Of a stretch of 64,000 nucleotides of DNA, positions 54,648-62,254 are shown piece after piece; within the stretch, counting starts at the first letter, position 1; every line of letters begins with the position of its first letter. Both the position numbers and the translations under genes were made by a program. The DNA is taken from positions 1 to 64,000 of the forward strand of contig QAYZ01000015.1 of the NCBI GenBank assembly GCA_003054655.1, given 5' to 3'. The notes beneath the pieces are model-generated. The model ran no database searches. It was given only the letters and a program-made list of their open reading frames with translations, and had not been told where the DNA came from. The DNA is from Spartobacteria bacterium LR76. Its GTDB lineage: Bacteria > Verrucomicrobiota > Verrucomicrobiia > Chthoniobacterales > Terrimicrobiaceae.

Positions 54648-56282
54648 TCACCTCTTCGGAGCCGGAACTCTTTCCTCGCCAAGACGCCTCGCTGGCGACT
54701 CATATGCATACGTAAAAGAATCACAGTCCACATACCCGGCGTCGGCTTTGTTGTTGAAAGTGAAGATGCCGAGGCGATCTCCGCGGTAATCGCCCCAGGA
54801 GAGTTGATAGGGCTCGCCGAATGGCGTGAAAGTGTTGCCGTCGGTGCTGTAGGACCAGCGGCTTAGCCCGTCTAGCCCCCACGTGGACCGTAGCCAGAGA
54901 TGATTGGAGGTGATGCGCGGACCGGTAGTGAATTTCCCACTGCGAGAAACATCGAGCGTGGTAACACCGCCTTCCCGCCGCACACCGATGGTGGACGTGT
55001 CCTTCGCATAGTGAGCGAGGCCCGCGACCTGGCCGTCGGCCATGCCGGAGAGATCGAGCGCGAGGGTGGCGACATTTTCCGATGTACGCATGGTGCGCTG
55101 CGTCAGTGTATTGCCTGCGGCTTTGAGGTCATCGGACCTGAGCGGCTTGAAGGCATATAGGCGGAGAAAACCGGAGCGTTCGGTCAACGACCATTTGTCC
55201 ATCCGCGGCTGGTAATTCCAGGACCATTGCAGTCCCAGCTTCGGGCCATTGAATTCGTCGCTCGACTGAGGGGCGGCTGGAGCTGTGTTTTGGACGGGCT
55301 TCTTCGCGCTCCACACCATGCGCCCGACGCCGTCCTCACCGACGCCGCCGAGGATCGGCCAACCGTCGACCCACGTGACGGGGAGCAGGCTGGCAGGTCG
55401 GCCCTCCCAATCACCGCTGCCATGATGGGTGAGAAAATACCAGTTACCGGCCTCGGTCTGCACGATGCCTCCCTGGTTTGGCTCGTGGAACTCGCGTTGG
55501 GTATGACTGAGGCGGCGCTTCTCCGTATAGGGACCTGTGATGTTCTTCGAGCGCTGCATCATCACGTACCGCCCTCCGTCCGCGAATTCGCTGTAGAAGT
55601 GATAGTAGGTGTCGCCAATCTTGAAGAGCTTGTTGGCTTCGCGCTTCGCGCCCTCGTTGATCACGACGCCGGAATCGGGAATGATGTCGCGGCCGTCAGG
55701 AGTCAGCTTGTAGAGCCATGTCTTGTAGCCGTCCTTGAAATGCGTGCCGACAAAATACCCCTGGCCATCATCATCCCAAAACGGACAGCAATCATCCCAG
55801 CCGCCTTCCTTGATCATGCGATGAAGCGGCTCCCAGGGACCGGCGGGACCAGGCGCCGTGGTCATGAAATACCCTTCATCTGGAGTGCCGAAGTACACCC
55901 AGAATTTTCCTGCATGGTAACGGATCGCGCCTGCCCAGACCCCTCGTGCGTACCGCCTCATGCGATCCCAGTTGAGCTCGGGGCTGATCTCGGTAACGTC
56001 GTTGACGGCGTATCCCGCGATGGTCCAGTTGACGAGGTCCTTCGAGTGCAGGATCACCATGCCTGGCGAATACTGAAAAGTTGACGAGATGGCGTAATAA
56101 TCGGAGCCGACCCGGATGCAGTCGATATCGCTGTAATCACCCGGCAGAACCGGATTTCGATAGGTTCCGTCTCCCTGGTCTCCCCAATGCGGCCAATCAC
56201 CCCATTTCTGTGGGGCGTCTTGAGCGAGCAATGACGATGTCATGACTGTGACGGTGATGATGCAGGGGCCGAGGAACTTCAT
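54648..56282 (-). CDS. GH43 subfamily 12-like arabinofuranosidase/xylosidase
   Basis: 544 aa, exported; ATG 56282 is used because MKFLGPCIITVTVMTSSLLA is a signal peptide and ATG 56324 would add 14 polar residues. The opening GTYRNPVLPGDYSDIDCIRV and ISSTFQYSPGM (base Asp52) typify GH43_12, whose members remove arabinose or xylose. WDDCCPFWDDDG (near Asp163) and NEGAKREANKLFK (Glu210/Glu215) supply the other two carboxylates. A concanavalin-like C-terminal domain (about 340-530) contains DEFNGPKLGLQWSWNYQP. Preceded by an operator-like palindrome 169 bp upstream. Confidence 0.9.
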   Translation of the reverse strand: MKFLGPCIITVTVMTSSLLAQDAPQKWGDWPHWGDQGDGTYRNPVLPGDYSDIDCIRVGSDYYAISSTFQYSPGMVILHSKDLVNWTIAGYAVNDVTEISPELNWDRMRRYARGVWAGAIRYHAGKFWVYFGTPDEGYFMTTAPGPAGPWEPLHRMIKEGGWDDCCPFWDDDGQGYFVGTHFKDGYKTWLYKLTPDGRDIIPDSGVVINEGAKREANKLFKIGDTYYHFYSEFADGGRYVMMQRSKNITGPYTEKRRLSHTQREFHEPNQGGIVQTEAGNWYFLTHHGSGDWEGRPASLLPVTWVDGWPILGGVGEDGVGRMVWSAKKPVQNTAPAAPQSSDEFNGPKLGLQWSWNYQPRMDKWSLTERSGFLRLYAFKPLRSDDLKAAGNTLTQRTMRTSENVATLALDLSGMADGQVAGLAHYAKDTSTIGVRREGGVTTLDVSRSGKFTTGPRITSNHLWLRSTWGLDGLSRWSYSTDGNTFTPFGEPYQLSWGDYRGDRLGIFTFNNKADAGYVDCDSFTYAYESPARRLGEERVPAPKR

Positions 56283-56451
56283 TGGCTTCTTCTTATCATA
56301 TTCCCATCGCGGGGATTCAGCCATCCGTGAAAGATTGGCGCGGCAGATACGCTGAATATCGTGAAACCCGAATCCTTCGGCGGCAACGCTAGGGCGAACA
56401 TGGCTGGAGCCAAAAGTTCGCCTTCCCTCGTTTGAATGGAAACGGCAACGC

Positions 56452-56469
56452 CACTGAACCGGTTTAGTT
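56452..56469. promoter_or_regulatory. operator-like CCGG-centred palindrome, copy 5
   Basis: CACTGAACCGGTTTAGTT, 7 of 9 positions paired, in the gap upstream of the GH43_12 gene. ACTGAACCGGTTTAGT is the cleanest version of the motif in the window, and GGTTTAGTT is shared exactly with the 7157 copy. Confidence 0.48.
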
Positions 56470-56508
56470 CGGACACTGCCGCAAATGGGGATACAAGATT
56501 ATGTGCAC

Positions 56509-58161
56509 CTACGGCAACTTGGGGAGTGTGACTTTGAGGGGATGTAGTTCCGCTCCTTCAATCACGATTTCCACTTGGGGAGTCGACGCACCGGGGGTGA
56601 GTTCGGCTGGGATTCGGAATGTCAGATTCTCCGAAACATAAGGAGCGAGCGCGGGCAGTGCCGCCGTAGTGGTGAAGGGCTCATGACCTTCCGCCCGGAG
56701 CTGGAGCATGACCTGGGTCGCGGCGGATTTCGCGAGACCAAAGTTTTCAACTTCCACAGTCAGTTCACGGGAGCCGTTTTCGATGCCACCGGCCTTGATC
56801 GCGCCATTTGCGCTAAGCAAAGGGTATTCCGCAGGTTCGTCGGGAAGAGCCGCATAACCGAAGACCAACCCGCCCTTGCGATCGCGCGCCAGCAGCTTGG
56901 CGGTGCGGTCGGGAGCCTGGAACCCGCAATCGACCGCGGAAAATTCCGCGACGAGGTCCAAGCCATGCGCCTGGGAGGAAAGCGGGGCGGACGTTTTTCC
57001 GAAATCCACGCGGGACGGAGCCCCGAATCGAAGACTGGCCGGATCGATGTCCCTGGCCGGGTTGAATCCTTCCTCGGCCTGCAGGGTGGCTAAAAAATGA
57101 TCGCCTTGCTGGCGGATGAGGACCGTGCGCGGAGGCACGATTCCAACTCCAATGGCCTTGGAACTGTGGATATCATTGGGTTTGTCCGCTTCCTTGGCAT
57201 CATCGATGACAGCGAAGAGCATGTGTGTGGCGCGCCCGCGCGCATCCTGGAACACGCGAGGACGTTCGATCTTGTGCCAATCCTCCACCCGACCGTCCTC
57301 GTGGCGGAAGATACCGGGACCATAGGCCAAGCCCTGGTCCCAATCCCAACGCTGTCCATCGCGCGACCGTAAGTAATAGGCGGCGCGGCCGAACCAGTCG
57401 TTGACGATCAGATTGTATTGCACGTCGTCCTTCCACACGACTGGATCCTCGAAACGGGCTTTGCTCACAGGCGGATAGGCGGAGCGGTTCGAAACGCGGC
57501 GGTAGGGATCCTTGTTGCCGTCCTTGCTGATCCACACATCCCCACTGCGGTTGACCATCAGGTAACTGCCGTCGCTGCGCTGCGCGAAAGTGCAGTTGGT
57601 CATGTCCACCGGAGCCCGCCCGCGAGTGTCGAACTCCAGATTGCCGCGCGTCCATGGACCGTCCAAAGAAGGACCGCGATAGCAACCGCCAATGATGTAA
57701 AGAATCCAGGTGCCGTCCTTCGCTTGATACGCAGTCACGTTATGGCCTTTGCCGATCTCCTGCACGATTTTGAAGGGACCAGTCGGGCTGTCGCCGACGG
57801 CGTGGACCACATCGGAGTTGGGCCATTCAAAATGCCCCTTCGGCGAGTTTTCTGGCCAGCGGACAACGAAGTTATGATATTTGCCGTCGGAACCTTCCAC
57901 CACCGAGGTGCACCAGTAGGAGAACTCGGCGTCCTCCACTCCATTGGCCACATCGCGCGGCTTGACCGCGTCCACACCCCACACGTCGGAGCGCAGCGGG
58001 CCATTGGGTTTCATGGGCAGAAATCGATCGATGAATTGTCCGCCCTGCACCAGACCTTCCGGAACGACATAGGTTGATTGCCCATGCTGGGCGTGCGCAA
58101 CGGACGCGAGAAATGGAAGCATGGCGAAAACAGTAAGGATGGAGGATGATTTGCGGCTCAT
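56509..58161 (-). CDS. exported GH43-like beta-propeller protein of unassigned family
   Basis: 550 aa; ATG 58161 begins the signal peptide (MSRKSSSILTVFAMLPFLASVAHA), while the longer frame to 58320 has no signal. Residues ~60-370 show propeller-type repeats (FSYWCTSVVEGSDGKYHNFVV, TWILYIIGGC, RFEDPVVWKDDVQYNLIVND), with candidate acids in FEDP and WHKIERPRVF. The rest (about 380-545) is a beta-sandwich ending in a CARDB-like stretch (LTVEVENFGLAKSAATQVML). I cannot place it in a numbered GH family; the context argues for a glycan-active enzyme. 65 bp separate it from the tandem GH43 upstream, and an operator-like site lies downstream. Confidence 0.75.
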   Translation of the reverse strand: MSRKSSSILTVFAMLPFLASVAHAQHGQSTYVVPEGLVQGGQFIDRFLPMKPNGPLRSDVWGVDAVKPRDVANGVEDAEFSYWCTSVVEGSDGKYHNFVVRWPENSPKGHFEWPNSDVVHAVGDSPTGPFKIVQEIGKGHNVTAYQAKDGTWILYIIGGCYRGPSLDGPWTRGNLEFDTRGRAPVDMTNCTFAQRSDGSYLMVNRSGDVWISKDGNKDPYRRVSNRSAYPPVSKARFEDPVVWKDDVQYNLIVNDWFGRAAYYLRSRDGQRWDWDQGLAYGPGIFRHEDGRVEDWHKIERPRVFQDARGRATHMLFAVIDDAKEADKPNDIHSSKAIGVGIVPPRTVLIRQQGDHFLATLQAEEGFNPARDIDPASLRFGAPSRVDFGKTSAPLSSQAHGLDLVAEFSAVDCGFQAPDRTAKLLARDRKGGLVFGYAALPDEPAEYPLLSANGAIKAGGIENGSRELTVEVENFGLAKSAATQVMLQLRAEGHEPFTTTAALPALAPYVSENLTFRIPAELTPGASTPQVEIVIEGAELHPLKVTLPKLP

Positions 58162-58226
58162 GGCAGAGTCAGAGTTCTGGCTAAAAATCAGAAGAATGCT
58201 GGATGACGGTGGTTGGCAGAGCAGCT

Positions 58227-60389
58227 TCAGCGCGGAAGGCGAACCGGCTGGATTCCGGCAAGGGTCGGCATGATGCGGCGGATGGCACCGTCCGGGGTGA
58301 AATCCATCCGGTCGACACAAACCTCACGATGATAGCCAGCGTCGCGTCCCATGCCGATACCATTTGGGTAATTGAACCGATGATATACGATATACCACTC
58401 GTCGCGACCAGGCACCTGGATGACGGAGTTGTGGCCTGTGGCGAAAATTCCTGCCGCGGGGTCCTTGGCGATAACCAGATTGTCCTTCGGAATCTCGAGT
58501 GGCCCGAGCGGCGAGCTGGCTGTGGCGTAACGCACGCGGTAGTTTTCACTTCGAGTGTCATCCTCGGACCAGAGAAAGTAGTAACGCCCGTCACGGAAGA
58601 AAACGGTGACACCCTCGCGGAACGTTTTGTCGGGAGTCAAAATCCGGGTCGTCTCTTCTTTGATCGAAAGCATATCGTCGGAAAGCTCCGCGACGGCGAG
58701 GTAGTTATTTCCCCAATACAAGTAGTATTTACCAGTCTTTGGATCGCGGAACACCGCAGGGTCGATTTGCTGGCCGCCGGTTGCACCGGGCGGACGGCTG
58801 GCAACGATCGGGCGACCGCTGTCCTTGAAGGGGCCGACAGGATCGAAGGCGGTCGCGACCCCGATCTTTTGGTCGGCGCAGAAGTAATAGTAATAGCGAT
58901 AGCCGGAAGGCGTCTCCTTCTCGATAATGCAGGGAGCCCAGGCGCGACGGTCGGCCCAGGACACATCGGGTCCGAGGTCGAGAATAACGCCCTCGTCCTT
59001 CCAGTCCACGAGGTTCTCGGAAGAGAACGCGTGGAAAACCGAACCGTTCCAGTCGACGACACCATCGGTGGTAGGATAAAGATAAAAGCGCTTGTTCTTG
59101 TGCGAATAGATGGTCTCAGGATCGGCAAAGTAGCCGGTGATGACAGGATTATTGCGGGGTTCCACCGTTACTTTGACAGTGCGGGTCGGACCGCCATCAG
59201 CAGGGGTAAGTGTATAGGCTACGGGACCGGCGGAGAAATCCTGTGGGCCCGAAGGAGAGAGCTTATAACCTGGCACCTGGGCGAAGCTTGGGTCGAAGGC
59301 ACGCAGGTTCGTGTTGTGCTGCACGGGGAGCAAAACGCTCCCGGGCGAGGTTTCCACATTGATAGGCCTGGCCTCGGAGGCCGTCGGCACGAGGTCGAGC
59401 GGCTTAAAGGCCTGCTCAACGCGGCGGTATTCGTCCGCCGTCAGGGGGAGGACGGAACCATGGCGAAAATGAAATGGAAAGGTGAAGCCATCACCCGGAG
59501 CAAACTGACCGCTCGCCAAATCGGAGGTTACAAAGGGATGATAGCCGCTTCCCTCGGCGTAATGGTCGAGGATGAGACACCAAGTAGCGGGCTTGGCAGG
59601 CGTCGCCGCGTCGATGGTGTAGCACGCGGGTCCCTCGTAGCCGTGGAGACTGCCAAGGGAAAAGCCAGGAATGTCCGTCCATGGCCCCATCAGCTTGGGA
59701 CTGGTTTCGAGCGTGTTGACCTTGAATTTTTCGTCCTTGGTGAAGCGATAGTAACTATGGCCGTCGTAAATGATGGTGGTGTCAATGACGGCTGTGGGCC
59801 TTTCGATGTAGATGAATGGAGCGCCGAATGTCTGAAAGTCCTTGGTGCGGGCAGCCCAAATGCGGTGCTTGGCGAAATTATCACCCTTCGTCGTGGAAGC
59901 CCAAAAGACGAGGTAGTCGCCGGTTTCCTCATCGTAAACAGCCTCGGGTGCCCACGCGCATCCGGCTTCCTCAGGGGCGACCGCGACGAGCCGAGGTTCG
60001 GACCATTGGACCAGGTCCGTCGATTCCCAGATCACGAGAGAACGACTGCCCGCTCGGATTGAGCGGCTGACACTTCGGTCAAGAGCCCAGGAAAGATCGG
60101 TCGCAATGAGGTAGAATTTCTTGCCGTCGTGTGACCGCAACAAGAAAGGGTCGCGGACTCCCTTCTCGCCGAGTTTGCTCACGAGGACAGGATTGCCGTT
60201 GTTGAGGGCCGTCCAGTTGCGTCCATCTTTGCTAATTGCAAAGTAAATCTGTTCGTCCATCGGGCCTTGCTGCCCTTTGAAAGTCACGAACAAATAGCCA
60301 TCTGCGGCAACGGCTTGAGACAAAGACACGGCAAGCATCATGGCAAGACCCGTGGCGGCGGCAAGCAAAGGAAATTGAAGAAGCATCAT
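58227..60389 (-). CDS. tandem GH43 protein: two beta-propellers joined by an Ig-like module
   Basis: 720 aa, exported (signal about 1-29). The N-terminal propeller (30-330) carries Asp80 (VRDPF), Asp203 (VIDTT) and Glu252 (GYEGP) and closely matches the free-standing protein at 14914-15885. A beta-rich linker (about 335-412, AYTLTPADGGPTRTVKVTVE) leads to a second GH43 domain with Asp423 (GYFADPETI), Asp543 (QIDPAVF) and Glu592 (FREGVTVF). Both triads look intact, so it may be bifunctional. Its start codon overlaps the upstream GH97 stop (TAATG), implying coupled translation. Confidence 0.87.
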   Translation of the reverse strand: MMLLQFPLLAAATGLAMMLAVSLSQAVAADGYLFVTFKGQQGPMDEQIYFAISKDGRNWTALNNGNPVLVSKLGEKGVRDPFLLRSHDGKKFYLIATDLSWALDRSVSRSIRAGSRSLVIWESTDLVQWSEPRLVAVAPEEAGCAWAPEAVYDEETGDYLVFWASTTKGDNFAKHRIWAARTKDFQTFGAPFIYIERPTAVIDTTIIYDGHSYYRFTKDEKFKVNTLETSPKLMGPWTDIPGFSLGSLHGYEGPACYTIDAATPAKPATWCLILDHYAEGSGYHPFVTSDLASGQFAPGDGFTFPFHFRHGSVLPLTADEYRRVEQAFKPLDLVPTASEARPINVETSPGSVLLPVQHNTNLRAFDPSFAQVPGYKLSPSGPQDFSAGPVAYTLTPADGGPTRTVKVTVEPRNNPVITGYFADPETIYSHKNKRFYLYPTTDGVVDWNGSVFHAFSSENLVDWKDEGVILDLGPDVSWADRRAWAPCIIEKETPSGYRYYYYFCADQKIGVATAFDPVGPFKDSGRPIVASRPPGATGGQQIDPAVFRDPKTGKYYLYWGNNYLAVAELSDDMLSIKEETTRILTPDKTFREGVTVFFRDGRYYFLWSEDDTRSENYRVRYATASSPLGPLEIPKDNLVIAKDPAAGIFATGHNSVIQVPGRDEWYIVYHRFNYPNGIGMGRDAGYHREVCVDRMDFTPDGAIRRIMPTLAGIQPVRLPR

Positions 60390-62254
60390 TAGCGTTTTTT
60401 GAAGTTGATCAGCACACATGCGCCTCCGCCCGGTGCGAGCTTCAGGTGTAAAATATCCGCGGCTGTGACCACTCGCTTCTCGGCTTGATAATCTTCGGCG
60501 TGGGTGCGGAAATCGGACTTCGGCCCGTCCTGGAGGATGAGCGCGTCGTAGGTCCCGTCGGGGAGGAAGGACAGCGGCACTTCAATCTCCCGGGACGACT
60601 CATTCGTGGCCGCACCGACCAGCCAGGTGCCGTCGGCCGCCTGGCGGGCCATTACGATGTATTCGCCGATCTCGCCAGCGAGCGTCTTGCTCTCGCGCCA
60701 CGGCATTTGCTGGGCTGCCAGGAAGCGGAGCAATTCCGGATGTTTCCTGTAGTATTCGGGAATATCCGGGATGACCGTGGCGCCGGAAAAGACAATCAGC
60801 GTACGCGCCGCTTCGCCAGCCAGGGTGGATGGGACAGGCACCCCGTGATCCACGCGCCCGGCCTGAGTGAGGTCCGCCAGGCCATTGTTCATATCGAGCG
60901 GACCGGCGAGCATGTTGACGAACACGCTTGTGACGAAGGTCCCGGGTTGGAAGACCTTGTGGCCGTCAAGCTGGGACTGGCAATACTCGCGCGTCACCGC
61001 GTTGGGCCAGGTGCGCATCTGGCCATACGGATGGACCGGACCGTCGTGGAAGTCGCAGAGGAGCTTATTCTTCGCACACAACTCGGTGATGAGACGGGTG
61101 CGGCGATTTTTCTCCTCAGGTGCCCCCTTCATGAAACCGTATTTCACGCCAACCGCCCCCCACTCGCCGTATTGTTTAAGCGTCTCCTCGAGCGGAAATT
61201 TACGTCCTCCGATGTCATTCAGATAGAGCCAAACGCCCACGTTCTTCGTCTTTCCGTAAGCAATGATCTCCCGTACCTGATCGACCTTGCCACCCTTCAC
61301 GGGGTCCGATTCGTGGCCAAATTCCGGTCCATACCAATTCGCATCCAGCACGAGATGGGGAATGCGGTTCTCAGCCGCGAAATCGATCATTCGTTTCCAC
61401 GACGGCAGGGACATTTCGTATTTGAAGCCATCGACCTTCGCCCCATTGATGCGCCAATCCCAGACTGCCAACCCGGGTTTCACCCAGGAAAAATCCATCT
61501 CCGCAGGCGGCGGCGGATTCAAAAGTTCGATGAGGTGAGAGTCCACCAATGCTCCGGGACTGCAGCCGACCATCACCACCCGCCACGCCCCGCTGGGCTT
61601 GGATGCGACGCGAAGCGAAGTCTTGCCGGGCATTCCTTCCAGGATCAGCGGTTCGCCATCGACCAGATCAGCCTCGTGCAGGGCAAGGTAAGCTCCAATG
61701 TCGGTCCGGATCGTCGCGACAGGTAGACGCTGACCATTAGCCAAGCTAAGTTTTTCCGGACCGATATTAGGCTTCTCGCCATTATAATACCACGCCGTGT
61801 AGTCGCCTGCGAATTCGAAGGCGGTCGCCTCGGCGCCGATGGGTTTCGATCCGGAGAATAAATAGCGAAAAGCGACGCCCTCGTCGTAGGCACGAGCCTG
61901 AATCCGATAGCTGCCGAAGTCTAATGTTGCTTCATTGTAGCGATCGGACACCTCCGACCTTTTCCCCCAAAGAGGTTTCCACACGGAGTTTTCCTCCCGC
62001 CGTTCCACGCCCTCGAAATGCCCTCCAGCAAAGCCGACTGGCGAGGGCAAAACAACCGGCTTCCGGTCAACGGTCAGCGCGTGTGTCACGCCGCCGTCAG
62101 CGGCGACCTCGAAGATCAGCTTAAGACGGCCGTCGGGAGAATCGAGCTGGACGGTTTCGGCGAAAGCGGCCGAGGCGCCCAGCAAGGTGGCGATGAGGAC
62201 GGGGGCGCGGCCGAGGGGGGCGAAGGGCTTGAGGGATGAGCTGACGATGTTCAT
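60389..62254 (-). CDS. GH97 glycoside hydrolase, Gly-type (probably inverting) active site
   Basis: 621 aa exported; ATG 62254 opens a signal peptide (about 1-32) and sits in a 4-bp ATGA overlap with the GH2 gene. N-domain VQLDSPDGRLKLIFEV and barrel motifs identify GH97. At the site of the retaining-type nucleophile it reads VKYGFMKG (Gly373 instead of Asp), followed by CDFHDGPVHPYGQMRTWPN and TREYCQSQ (Glu423). This differs from the KIDFF-type paralogue at 48-2030 and suggests an inverting mechanism and another alpha-glycoside substrate. Middle gene of a coupled GH2-GH97-GH43 unit. Confidence 0.9.
   Translation of the reverse strand: MNIVSSSLKPFAPLGRAPVLIATLLGASAAFAETVQLDSPDGRLKLIFEVAADGGVTHALTVDRKPVVLPSPVGFAGGHFEGVERREENSVWKPLWGKRSEVSDRYNEATLDFGSYRIQARAYDEGVAFRYLFSGSKPIGAEATAFEFAGDYTAWYYNGEKPNIGPEKLSLANGQRLPVATIRTDIGAYLALHEADLVDGEPLILEGMPGKTSLRVASKPSGAWRVVMVGCSPGALVDSHLIELLNPPPPAEMDFSWVKPGLAVWDWRINGAKVDGFKYEMSLPSWKRMIDFAAENRIPHLVLDANWYGPEFGHESDPVKGGKVDQVREIIAYGKTKNVGVWLYLNDIGGRKFPLEETLKQYGEWGAVGVKYGFMKGAPEEKNRRTRLITELCAKNKLLCDFHDGPVHPYGQMRTWPNAVTREYCQSQLDGHKVFQPGTFVTSVFVNMLAGPLDMNNGLADLTQAGRVDHGVPVPSTLAGEAARTLIVFSGATVIPDIPEYYRKHPELLRFLAAQQMPWRESKTLAGEIGEYIVMARQAADGTWLVGAATNESSREIEVPLSFLPDGTYDALILQDGPKSDFRTHAEDYQAEKRVVTAADILHLKLAPGGGACVLINFKKR

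Noticed and set aside
58203-60062. 619-codon plus-strand frame opposite the tandem GH43 gene
   Set aside because: No recognisable fold or signal and its composition mirrors the antisense of a clear GH43; shadow frame.
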